From Dipteronia dyeriana (lineage: Eukaryota > Streptophyta > Magnoliopsida > Sapindales > Sapindaceae), in NCBI GenBank assembly GCA_032871835.1, contig CM065299.1:81597652-81661651 (forward strand): a DNA stretch of 64,000 nucleotides. Reading direction: 5' to 3'. The notes under the pieces are model-generated. The model was not told where the DNA came from and searched no databases. It saw only the letters and a list, made by a program, of their open reading frames with translations. Of the stretch, positions 1 through 10,568 are shown one piece after another. Both the position numbers and the translations under genes were made by a program. Position 1 is the first letter of the stretch; the number at the start of each line of letters is the position of its first letter.

Positions 1-251
1 CATACGTCGCCCAAAGTGTAGGAAATATGTTGAATAGGAAATATGCTGGAATTGAATTCTCCTCCAACCAAACGTCGCTCACCACACGCCCTAGCTCTCT
101 TATTCAGTCCAATCAACCCATTAAGTACTTCTTTGATCTTCTTGGCCCTTGTAATTAGCCCAACTGGAACATGCAATTGACCTTTTGGTAATGCTTTAGT
201 ATTCTCATCATTATGATCCAAATAAATGACACTAGGATCTAAGATGAACCA
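1..251 (-). pseudogene. C-terminal tail of a Ty3/Gypsy polyprotein (fragment)
   Basis: The minus strand is open from an upstream stop at 252-254 to the window edge. It contains a basic stretch around VGLITRAKKIKEVLNGLIG, which resembles the tail repeatedly seen at the end of plant Gypsy polyproteins (GPITRARAKK...KEALNGLI type). No protease, reverse transcriptase or integrase motif is visible, because the rest would lie outside the window. The family link is recalled from experience, not searched, so the call is tentative. It is probably a remnant with no function. Confidence 0.35.
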
Positions 252-777
252 CTAACTTTATCCATTGAAGTATTGGAAAGTTTTCACCGATAATTGGAAG
301 CATGCAATATTTTTGTTAATTTAAATGGTAATGACAATATTTTCAAATTTTTACTATAAATATTTTTCCTAAACTATGATTAATTTTAATAAGTTTTACT
401 TTTTTTTGGATGTTATATAGGTGAAATTTTGAATTTAACTTTGGATGACGATGATAGTGGTGGTGGAGTTAATGCAAACGGTTGGTGACAACAATGATAT
501 AAATCTTGAGTTTGGTATAGATTGGTCAACTTGGAGTCGAAGCACCACATAATAGGATATGGATCATGCATAAAGATTGCCAAGCTATGCATCTTTTGAG
601 TCAAATTGCCATAACTAATTTATATTTGATATTCCTTTTTTTTTTTTTTTAATGTTTTTGGTGTTTTAGCTTGGACTTTGAAGTTGTAATTAATTATCTA
701 TTTTTTTAAAATATAATATATATATATTTTAAATAAAATAATATTTCATGTTGACCCATTGGTTGAATTGGTGACTC
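252..777. other. AT-rich intergenic stretch
   Basis: No coding pattern, RNA gene or repeat pair was recognised here. A T-rich run lies near 637-650. Confidence 0.5.
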
Positions 778-785
778 ATGACTCG

Positions 786-1210
786 CAGGGTCAGTTCTGA
801 GATTTCAAAGGTCCAAGGCGAACTATAAAATTGAGGCCTTCGAATCCTGACTTTCCAAAGAGAGCTGAAGAACTAAAGAACAATTATTTTTCCACTAATT
901 TCCAGTTTCGTAATTACAGAGTTGCGAAGTGCTAAAGAACTCTAAAAAGATTGCGAATGTCTAACTCTGGTATAGTAACTTGCAATTGCAATTTGTTAAT
1001 GATTTTGTTTCTTTAATGAACTTTTTTTAACAAAAAAATCATATGGGTTATATATAAATATTTCTTTAGTGGATCTTTCAACTGATTTTAAAGATAAAAA
1101 AAACTCCACTTGGATCTAAAGATTATACACATTAAACTGAATTTTGGGGCCTCTGAAAAATTGAGGCCCTAGGCGGTCACCTCTTGGGCCTATGCCCAGG
1201 GCCGACCCTG
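786..1210. mobile_element. hAT-type non-autonomous element (MITE), 425 bp
   Basis: The left end begins CAGGGTCAGTTCTGAG. The right end, read on the other strand, begins CAGGGTCGGCCCTGGG, so about 12 of 16 terminal bases agree, followed by looser G/C-rich inverted similarity. Flanks ATGACTCG (778-785) and ATGATCCG (1211-1218) form an 8-bp target duplication with two mismatches, the length typical of hAT. The CAGGG terminus also fits hAT. The interior is noncoding, so the element depended on a transposase from elsewhere. Confidence 0.7.
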
Positions 1211-1218
1211 ATGATCCG

Positions 1219-1643
1219 GTCCCTTAACCGATGGTAGAGGATTTTTGTATAATTATGGGCAAAAGTTTCATACAAATGACATTAGGTCAAGTATAAAGGA
1301 TGGTTGTGCAATATGCCCTAATAAAAATATGGATTTTGGAGGTGGTTCTAGAACATTAACAGTAAAATCTCTTGTAAATGTCTCTAAATAAAAAAATAAA
1401 AAATAAAAAAAGTTGTAAATGTCTCATATATTGGTTGGTCAATTCACGGAGGTTCTTTTCTCGTGGTAACATTTAACGTATTCCGAATATTCTCATTCAA
1501 CAGCGTTTTGCTAGCTCATCTCTCTCATCTTAGTCTATTCCAAAAAAAAAAAATCAAAATAGACCCGGTCGTGAATTGTTGACTCCTTTAAGATCTGCCG
1601 TTTTCAGTCGTCTGAGGAACTGAGAGAGAGAGAGAGAGCAACC
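1219..1643 (+). promoter_or_regulatory. Upstream region and 5' UTR of the AHP-like gene
   Basis: This stretch lies between the hAT element and the start codon. It ends in a GA dinucleotide run (1622-1638) directly before ACCATGG, a good plant start context. GA runs are common in plant 5' leaders. No unambiguous TATA box was identified. Confidence 0.45.
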
Positions 1644-3239
1644 ATGGATGTTGTGGGTCAGTTGCAGAGACAGTTCATTGATTACACTGCATCTCTCTAT
1701 CGAGAGGTCAGTGTGTCTTTTTTGGTCCGGTGAAATTTTACTTCAAATTCAATTCTTCTTGATGGGTTTGTTCATTTGGAGTTTCAGTTCGTTCTGTTTA
1801 AATTATTGTGAATAATTCTGTTATTATGTAATTGTTTCCATGATGGGTATTTTGTTGTTTGTGGTTAGGGATATGTGGATGATCAGTTTACCCAGTTGCA
1901 GAAACTTCAAGATGAGAGCAGTCCTGATTTTGTGGTAGAGGTTATCACTCTCTTCTTTGATGACTGTGAGAAGCTTATCAACAACATGGCCAAAGCTATG
2001 TGAGTAGTCTCTCTCTCCCTTCTTCTAGCTTATCAATTTCTTGTTTGTGTAGTTATTGGGTAGTTAATTTGTTGGAGGAATATCTAATTGGGGTTTTTTT
2101 TTTTGGTGGTTAGGGAACAACAGGTGGTGGATTTTAAACAGGTAGATTCCCATGTTCATCAATTGAAGGGTAGCAGTTCCAGGTATTTGCAGATTTGATA
2201 TTTTTAGTGTTTTTCGTAGTTGACTGAATTGCTTTATTTGATGTGTGCTTCTGAGATCACTTATATAGCATTTATGATTGCTTCACTGTTACTAATTTTA
2301 TGTAATAATAAGTATAAATCTTTATCCAATTGTGGTCTAAAACTATGATTACATCATGTAAGGATATTTGTTTGTTTTTATTTCTTAAAGAGTTGGATTA
2401 AGGATATAAGGCATTGTCTTCTCTTTTTTTGTCAACAGTGTAGGTGCAATGAGAGTTAAAAATACATGTGTTGCCTTCAGAACTTGTTGTGAGGCCCAAA
2501 ACCTTGAAGGGTGAGCTTACATAACACTTATATTTTGTGATATGTTATTTGTCTGCAATGACATGAAATTCACGTTTTTTTATCCAATTTATCCAAGAAA
2601 GTTTTTGTCGAAAACAATTGTGATATTTATACTGTACTTGTGTGTGTGCTGCCATCTTTTAACAGATGAGGCTGTGGCTCTTTTACTTTCGGTTTTGACC
2701 TTAAGGGGCCGTTTGGTATGGTGGTATCTTTGCATGGGAATGGGAATGGGAATCTCAAAGTATTCCCATGTTTGGTAGCAGGTTTGAGTTTTTTGTTTCC
2801 CGGGAATGTGATTCCCATTAAAATAGGTGGGTTTCAGATTACCTCCATTTGATTCCCATTGTGGGACCCACCATTATTAATTTTTTTATTTTTTATTTTT
2901 TTTTTCTACTTCTTTTTGTTCTTCACGATCTACTCAGAATTAATTAAAAAAAATCCCCAAACCCTAGATTAAATCTTCTCCTCTTCAATTCATCCCCAAA
3001 TCTCAATCCTAACAAATCAACTCACAAATAATCTTTTATATGAAAACATTAACAAATCAACATCTTAAACACCACCGGAAACACAAAAAAAAAAAAAAAA
3101 AAAATTGCACACATCTTGAGTAAACAAGATCCGGGTTTGCTCAATGATGACGACGTCGACGACGACGGTGATCTTCGATGAGGACGACAACGGCGGCGAG
3201 CGTCGACGACAAAGGCAGGAGGCAAGGACGATGGCGATC

Positions 3240-3278
<39 letters not shown>

Positions 3279-4629
3279 AAGAAAAAAAAATTGAGAAATG
3301 GATCTGGGTATTTTTTTTAAGTATATAAAAAGATTTTGATTTTAATTTTTTAAATTTTTTTAGTTTTTAATAAAAAATAAAAAACAAATTCCCACGTACA
3401 ACCAAACACTATTACTTAATATTCCCAGGAATCCAATATAATATTCCCATACACAACCAAACACTTGCATACAACTTTCCTAGTAATCACATTACTGGGT
3501 TTCACTTTACCAGGAATCACATTATTTTGATTACCTCATACCAAACGGCCCCTAATTGTTTATCTTCTATGAGTAAGGAACTTTCCAGTCTCAGCTGATG
3601 TATACTGTATTGAAGGATTTTTTTTTGTTTTTTTTGCTTTTATTGACTAGTCATTTTATGAAATTGTGACAAGTATTGTTCTTGTCTAGACCTTGGAATT
3701 GCTAGCGTTTGATGGAAGTCAATAATTTAAACATTTTTTGGAAATTGTGGATATCATATTAATTAAAAACAACTTTTATGAGTTTTCATGAGTTGACATG
3801 TTCCTACAGTAAGTTGTTTGCTTTGCCTCAGTTAATTTTAAAAGTGGAATTAAATAGCTAAATATTCTAAAAGTTTGATTGAAGTTAAAAAAAAGTACTG
3901 GGTGTCCTTACAATAGTCATTTCTATCATTCTATCACAGATCCATTCCCATGTGATTCAAAGAAAAGATGGTCTCATGTTTAAGTCATGATGGATATGAA
4001 ATTGTACTAATTCTGTGCTTTTATCTGTACCTAAAAGTGATGGAGTGGTGAACATAATGGTTTAACCTGAGTCTGATCAACTCAAGAATGTTTGGTGCAG
4101 GTGTTTGAGATGCCTCCAACAAGTGAATCATGACTATTCTCTGTTGAAGAACAAGCTTCAAACTCTATTTAGGGTAAGTGTAAAGAAAATTTAACAGCTT
4201 TCTGTTCATGTGGTATTTCAAATCATCCAAGGAAGAACCTTCATATGTATACTGCTTGTACTAAAGGGAAAAAAAATTATACGCTGAAAACACAAGGTTG
4301 CCCTTATGAAACTTGATTTTCTCTATTTGCCATTTCCTTTATGAAACCCACTTTTTTGTCATTGAAATGTTTCAGCCCGTATCAACTCACCCTCATTTTA
4401 CTCATGACTGTTGTAACAAAGAAGAGAGGAAGTACATTTCAATTTGTTCTACCACTGGATGTTCAGAAATAGTCGTGAACTGTTATATTCCTCATATCCA
4501 TCATTTTAGTTTACTTTATGTCTCAATTGGGGAAAACCTTTTTTTTTTTCTTACCTTTTTCCTGTTCTGTCACTGTAGCTGGAACAACAGATTCTTGCCG
4601 CTGGTGGATCAATTCCTATGGTGGAATAA
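1644..4629 (+). CDS. Histidine-containing phosphotransfer protein, AHP1-like (six exons)
   Basis: I read six exons: 1644-1706, 1869-1999, 2114-2182, 2439-2510, 4101-4173 and 4579-4629, all with GT-AG introns and consistent phases, giving 152 residues. AHP proteins are usually about 150-156 residues. They shuttle phosphate from cytokinin-sensing histidine kinases to response regulators, moving between cytosol and nucleus. The HPt signature [12 protein letters not shown] sits at residues 80-91, with His80 the predicted phosphoacceptor. The C-terminal half contains the [18 protein letters not shown] and [15 protein letters not shown] helices and ends GGSIPMVE. The conserved His argues against a pseudo-HPt such as AHP6. 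Intron 4 is 1.6 kb because a MITE inserted in it. Start choice: ATG in ACCATGG context, protein beginning [10 protein letters not shown] like other AHP1/AHP5 members. The frame is intact. Confidence 0.93.
2705..3552. mobile_element. PIF/Harbinger-like (Tourist-type) element in AHP intron 4
   Basis: The ends are perfect 16-bp inverted repeats, GGGGCCGTTTGGTATG and its complement, extending imperfectly to about 22 bp. They are flanked by TAA on both sides (2702-2704 and 3553-3555). A TWA 3-bp duplication and a GGGSCCGTTTGGT terminus are characteristic of PIF/Harbinger. The interior holds GGGAATGGGAATG-type subterminal repeats near both ends, a GA run at about 3240-3274 and no transposase. At 848 bp it is long for a MITE, so it may be a deletion derivative of a larger element. 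Confidence 0.88.
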
Positions 4630-6092
4630 CTGAGATTGCTGTTATCTCCTATTGGTAAAACACAGAGTGAACTGATATTGTTACGGACATCTGTTACTTT
4701 TTATGAGCTTTTGTAGTTCTGAATTCCAGCTTGATGAAGGATTTTATACGATATATGTCCAAAGCCTGAGAGAGGATGCTAGTGTGAATAAACATTTCTA
4801 CTCTTATACTAAAAGCATATATTTTTCTTTGCCATTCGGTGTATAGTTTCAGATCAATCTGACCTGAAGGCTGATACTAAGTTTTCCAATTTTGTTTTGG
4901 CCACATCTTTCTTTAACCTAATTCAATAATGTGGTACCTTTTACTTGCATATGGATGATTTTTGGCGTTTAAATGATATTGGTGAACTTGAATTTTATGT
5001 AAGCTACCAGCTGAGTGAACGTTTGTAGTCTTGCTAGTAGTGCACCTGTTCTATTCAATATATGGATGTGGGATCATGAGCCTTGTCGAGTATGTCCAAG
5101 TTTATGATAATCAGTCCAGGGAGATTGTCAAATCTGCATTCTCTAGCAGAGTTGTTTTATTGGTTGATTCCCCTCAGTTGGATTTATGTTGAGAATGCTT
5201 GATTGAATGGGACATTGACCACCTAGTAAAATCATTATTTCTCAATCTACATTCTTCCTCTGTCGGGGTTTTGTCCAGGTTATATCAATGTTAGGTTATG
5301 TAGGAAATCTAGTTGTGTTTAGAAATAGAGCCTCAAGTCACTTGACACAATTGAATTGCGATGCAGCGGTCAAGGATGACAAGTTACGGTGAACAAAACA
5401 TATGTATGATCATTTGTGAAAGCTGAACTCCTGAGGTTGTTAATGGCTTCAAGTAGTTACAGCCTGGTCAACCAACATTTAAAGGGAAATGTTTCTTTGG
5501 TGATCTAAACTAATTCATTTTCTGATCACAAGAAGGTTCCAGTAAATGAACCCCATAGACCCAATGGTGGAATGGGAACCAACTGTTCCCAAAATTGTAC
5601 AGAAACAATTTATTTAGTATTATGGATATCTCCATTTTTTTTGAGTCAAATACAGACTGACCTGGGGTTTGCAAATTTATTGATCATCTCCTTTGAATTC
5701 TTTAAGCGTGTCAGAAATTTATAAATCTTTTCAAGAACTTGTGTTAGAACTCGTCAAATTTTGTTCCAACACTTGAACCTATAAGAAATCAATTGGGTTT
5801 GTTTGCATTTAACTAAAAAGTCTAGAGAATTGAGATGTTTTCACTTTGGAAATCAGATGGGATGTTTGGCATGTCGCCTGGTTTGGGCACAGCCTATACA
5901 TGTGGGAATTGGGTGGCACAATTACTGGATATTCAGTTAATAAAGGAAATTCGATTAGATATGAATTGATGATATGGGTAGACGAGGCAATCAAAGCATC
6001 ACCTAATCATTTTCTCTACTTCCCTTTTGATCTCAGTTCTACCTGTTCATTTTGTGTATAAGACAAAGTCGTTTTAGATCCTATTAGAATAA
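4630..6092. other. 3' flank of the AHP gene; no further gene seen
   Basis: The first few hundred bases are likely AHP 3' UTR. The rest is AT-rich with no conserved coding pattern on either strand. Short open frames near 5809-6061 show no recognisable domain. Confidence 0.45.
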
Positions 6093-6681
6093 GTGCCGGT
6101 TTGGTATTACTGTAACTTTTGTAATAATTGCTGTTAGCTGTGTTGAAGGAATAATCTGCTGTGAAGTTAAGTAGCAGATGTTTGGTTAATTGTATTTTTA
6201 AAACTACTATATAACTCAAAAACCGTATACATATGTTTGGTAATTTTATTATAAAAGTCTTGAGATTAATTACAATGACTAAAATGTATATAGTTTAGGA
6301 TCATATATATATTTTTTCATTAATTACATATATTAAATCAATATTTAGTTGAATATTTAAATTGGAAAAAAAAAATCCATAAGATCAATTAAAAGATTTT
6401 ATAAATGAAATCGATATTTAATTTTGAGATAAAATAAGATATATAAGTGATTTTAACTTGATTTGATAAGGGTAATAATGATATTTTAAAAGATACAATA
6501 AATGTTGAGATAGATTATTTCATAATCACTTTCAAAAAATAACTCCTCGTTTGCTTTTCAAAATCATTGTTAAAACTTACCATATTATCAATAAATCATT
6601 TTTGGAAGTTTTATTAAGCATTATTTTATATCAAAATGATAAAATAATCTGATTTTAAATTTTTAATACCAAAATGGCCTT
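6093..6681. mobile_element. Possible MITE with degenerate ends
   Basis: The left end GTGCCGGTTTGGTATTA faces TAATACCAAAATGGCC at the right. The inner parts are complementary (GGTATTA exact, the rest approximate). TAA occurs at both flanks (6090-6092 and 6682-6684). The interior is AT-rich and noncoding. The outermost bases do not pair well and TAA is a frequent triplet here, so this is only a candidate PIF-like element. Confidence 0.3.
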
Positions 6682-6684
6682 TAA

Positions 6685-9353
6685 CACTAGTTAGTAGAAG
6701 AGTGGTACATGGGTATAATCAAACCAACGATGACTTCATTGGTGGGCAAGAAATCAGTATAGTTGTGTAGAGACTCTATCACATTTATTCCATAGAATGT
6801 AATTATATGTAGATGAGATGAGAATGACATCTGAATTTTGATTTCTTTACAAGATTTAATGCTCTTTATCCGAATCGATTCTTCGAAACATTTAATAGTT
6901 GTACCAAAATGCCTTGTGTTTGACTTAAATACATTCGATCTACTAATCCTATATGGACTAAAAAATTAACCTAAAATTCAAACCGAATGATATATTAAGT
7001 GAGTTATTAGTACGACATTAGCATATAAAGTATGAGATAATGGGGTGAATGACATGTTGATAACAAATAACTTGCTATATATCATTTGGGTTAAATTTTT
7101 GGATTAATTTTTTGGGTTGATTAGCATCGGTGATTCTTTAAATGTTCATCAATTAAAATAGAAAACCATTTCAAGGACCATTTTTGTTTAAGCTCAAAAA
7201 ACATGATCTCCAAGGCATATTAAGTACACCTGTTCTTAGCAAAGTGGTTAAGCAATTTAGCGACGGGTTTCAAATCTCATGCATAACTAGCTTTCTTGAA
7301 TTTGCATGCATTTTTTACAACACTTGGCATATTAGTACAGTGTAGAATTGAACTGAAGAAAGGGAAGGAGTGAAGGACATGGGCAAAAAAGGAGAGTTAG
7401 TTCGGAAAATGAAAATGTGTAGCTGGGATGATAAGGAAAGCACAACAAGGATTATTATAAATTGCCAAATAGAGAGGGGACACTGGGTCAGTCCAATCCA
7501 AAAAGGCCCCAACTCTGTAGTTAAAAGGCATGTATGCAATATGAATATGATGGAGAGTAGGTATTGCGGTTGTTGAGTTTGGTGCATTAACCAGCACATC
7601 TCAATAACACTTGACATTGTTTTGTTGGGACCATTTTGATTTTTTAGTGAGATGAGTGGGGAGACTGAGGAGGGGTCGTTGCTCTTCTCAACTATCTATC
7701 TGTCTATGCTTGCTAGTTACTACAATTCACAAAACTATTACATGTTGTAATTGATTTATAATGTAAGAAGCTTCCTTGTAAAAAAAAAAACAAAAACATT
7801 TGCACTATTGAACCGTGATAAATTGAAAAATCTCAAAACTCATGACAATAGTTGTTGGATTTTCTCTTTTAGACCACCCAGTTTGGGTTAGTCTCATTTA
7901 TGCTTTTAACGATTTGCCACTGCATGGGAAGCACACCATGTGTTTGCGGAAATAACTAGAGTAGTTATACTTGTATCACTTCTTAACAGAGAAATGTAGT
8001 GTCGAAGAAACTTGGTACTGCTTTCTGATATATATTCTTAACAGAAAGAGAGTAGTAAGTAATACCTTTTTGGACTGACTTTGTATCCTTAATATCAAGT
8101 TATTGAATTTTAATAGCACCAAAATATGAATCTGATCAAAATGCTCGTGACTTAGATTATTTTATTTTTATCTTCTTCTTACTTTCTGCTCTATCTCGTC
8201 AGACACCCCCTAAATAATACTCTCACTTGAGTCTTGACACTTGAATATTAAATATTTCTCTTGAAAATTTTCAATTTGTAAATTTCTGAATTTGAAAAAA
8301 CTTTATTGATTATTGTTTGAAATAGGAGAGAAAAATGCAGAGGAAATTAGTTCGAGAAACACCAAAAAAACAAAAGTAAATGGTGACACACTTATTTTGT
8401 GTTTGTATTATATAAATGATATTTTTATCAAGAACACATTGTTTATAATATTAAAAGCGAAGTTATTATACAGAACAAGCATCAAATGTTGTTGAAATTT
8501 GAAGAAGTATAGATATGTATTGACACTATCAAAATCAATTCTTCAATCTTGTATTTAATTATGTAGAAAAATTTGATATATACTTATTATCCAATAATAT
8601 ACGATCTGAGGCATTTTGTAAAAATGATTGGGTCTGGCATGAATTTATTACATAAATAGTCACCGCTGACAAGCCACATCATCAAGACTCAAACTCAAGC
8701 AGTAAAACCTGGTACAGGTGTTCATTTTTGTTCACCGGTCTGAGTATTACCTATATCCTTTATGAATGCTATAGGTTTAAATAAGGATAAATTTAAAAAA
8801 ACTGTTTAAATAAATTTAGTTATTTTATAGACATGAAGGAGGCTTACGTGCTAAAAATAAAACCAAACCACTGGCAGCATGCAACGGGTCACGTGATCCC
8901 CGCCCTAAACACCGCGATGACCTGTCACCCGATCCTCAGGCTCGTTCCTCCACGTAGGGTCGGACAACCGTTTGTTCGGCCGTGGAACCGATTCCCAATA
9001 AAGAAAAACAAATAAACAATTTAATAAAAATATTACTGATTACTGATTAGTAGCAGACAAAAGAAGAAAACAGAGTCCTCCATTTTTTCCATTTTCAACT
9101 TCTCTCAGAAGAAGCCTGAGAGTCGTCTAGAACAAGACCCCTCCTCTGTTATTGCTTCTCTTTCAAGCCAGCCCTTTCTCTCTCTATGAATGTATCTGTC
9201 TCTTTTTGATGCTGATAGTTTCGCCATTAAAGCTTTCACGCCATTTCCCACGAGAAATCGGTAGACTCCTTTCACGGACTAAAAAGCTTTCTCTCTTCAC
9301 TCTATACATATCATCGCTCTCTTCAGACTTTAGACTCAACTACACTGCTTTCA
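6685..9353. other. AT-rich intergenic DNA and LRR-gene upstream region
   Basis: No gene was recognised. The last 500 bp become less AT-rich and contain a G-box core CACGTG at 8890-8895 and a second CCACGTAGG-type site near 8950. These could be promoter elements of the LRR gene, as inference from position only. A pyrimidine-rich CT leader precedes the ATG. Confidence 0.4.
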
Positions 9354-10568
9354 ATGGCCGGGTCAAAACAGAGACCGCCTCTCTCACTCTCACACTTTGT
9401 GTTCTTGCTCTTTCTTGTACAATGTAGATTCATTAATGTTTTTTCCATTTTGGACCCAGTTGATTTCTTAGCTTTGCAAGCCATTCGAAAATCTCTCGAC
9501 GACATGCCCGGTTCTAACTTTTTTGCTTCCTGGGACTTCACTGCCGATCCCTGTAACTTCGCCGGAGTTTACTGCGACGGCGATAAGGTTATTGCTCTCA
9601 ATCTCGGAGATCCTCGCGCCGGGTCACCCGGTCTCACGGGTCGGATTGACCCGGCTATAGGCAAGCTCTCTGCTCTCGCCGAGTTATCCATTGTACCGGG
9701 TCGGATCATCGGGACACTGCCGCAGTCTTTATCGCAGTTGAAGAACTTGCGGTTTCTCGCGGCCAGCAGGAACTTCATCTCCGGCGGGATTCCGGCGACA
9801 CTCGGCCAGTTACGTGGCCTCAGAACTCTCGATCTCAGCTACAACCAGTTCACCGGAGACATCCCTCGCTCCATCGGAACCCTACCTGAGTTATCGAACG
9901 TCATTCTCTGCCACAACAAGCTCTCGGGTCCGGTCCCTTCGTTTCTCTCTCACACACTGACCCGACTCGACTTGAAAAGCAATGAGCTCTCCGGTTCGCT
10001 ATCTCCGGACTCGCTGCCTCCTTCACTGCAATACCTCTCTCTGTCTTGGAACCGGCTCAGTGGACCAGTGGATCGGCTGCTGAACCGGTTGGATCAGTTA
10101 AATTACTTGGACCTCAGTATAAACCAGCTCACCGGTCAAATCCCGGGTCGGATCTTCACATTTCCAATCACGAACCTGCAGCTACAGAGGAACCAGTTCT
10201 CCGGTCCGGTTCAACCGGCTGATCAGGTGACGATCGGGAGCGTGGATTTGAGCTACAACAGGCTGTCGGGTCAAGTCTCTCCGTTGTTCTCGACCGTACA
10301 AAATTTATACCTGAACAACAACCGGTTCACGGGTCAGGTTCCGGGTAGTTTCGTGGATCGGTTATTGAATGCAAATATACAGATATTATATCTACAGCAC
10401 AATTACTTGACTGGGATTCAGATCAACCCGACGGCTGAGATTCCGTTAAGTAGTTCACTGTGTCTGCAGTATAACTGTATGGTCCCGCCTGTACAGACGC
10501 CGTGCCCGTTCAAGTCTGGCAAGCAGAAGACTAGGCCTTCTACTCAGTGTCGTGAATGGAGGGGGTAG
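9354..10568 (+). CDS. Secreted leucine-rich-repeat protein (intronless, 404 aa)
   Basis: A hydrophobic segment at residues 13-30 looks like a signal peptide. An LRR N-cap follows (about 32-78) with the paired cysteines of DPCNFAGVYC (67 and 74). From about 95 to 355 there are roughly ten plant extracellular LRRs of the LxxLDLSxNxLTGxIP type. A C-terminal cysteine cluster lies at 370, 375 and 384. There is no transmembrane helix and no kinase domain, so it is neither a receptor kinase nor a standard receptor-like protein. Known kinase-less LRR proteins of this shape act in the apoplast or at the cell surface, often as binding partners; the ligand here is unknown. Intronless structure and distinctly higher GC than the flanks support a real gene. 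The ATG at 9354 is the one that gives the signal peptide. Confidence 0.9.
   Translation: MAGSKQRPPLSLSHFVFLLFLVQCRFINVFSILDPVDFLALQAIRKSLDDMPGSNFFASWDFTADPCNFAGVYCDGDKVIALNLGDPRAGSPGLTGRIDPAIGKLSALAELSIVPGRIIGTLPQSLSQLKNLRFLAASRNFISGGIPATLGQLRGLRTLDLSYNQFTGDIPRSIGTLPELSNVILCHNKLSGPVPSFLSHTLTRLDLKSNELSGSLSPDSLPPSLQYLSLSWNRLSGPVDRLLNRLDQLNYLDLSINQLTGQIPGRIFTFPITNLQLQRNQFSGPVQPADQVTIGSVDLSYNRLSGQVSPLFSTVQNLYLNNNRFTGQVPGSFVDRLLNANIQILYLQHNYLTGIQINPTAEIPLSSSLCLQYNCMVPPVQTPCPFKSGKQKTRPSTQCREWRG

Noticed and set aside
4313..4633. 106-codon frame at the end of the AHP gene
   Set aside because: It runs through intron 5 and reads the last exon in a different frame from the HPt protein.
7315..7617. 100-codon minus-strand frame with overlapping frames on both strands
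   Set aside because: No domain, no splice context and AT-rich surroundings, so probably chance.
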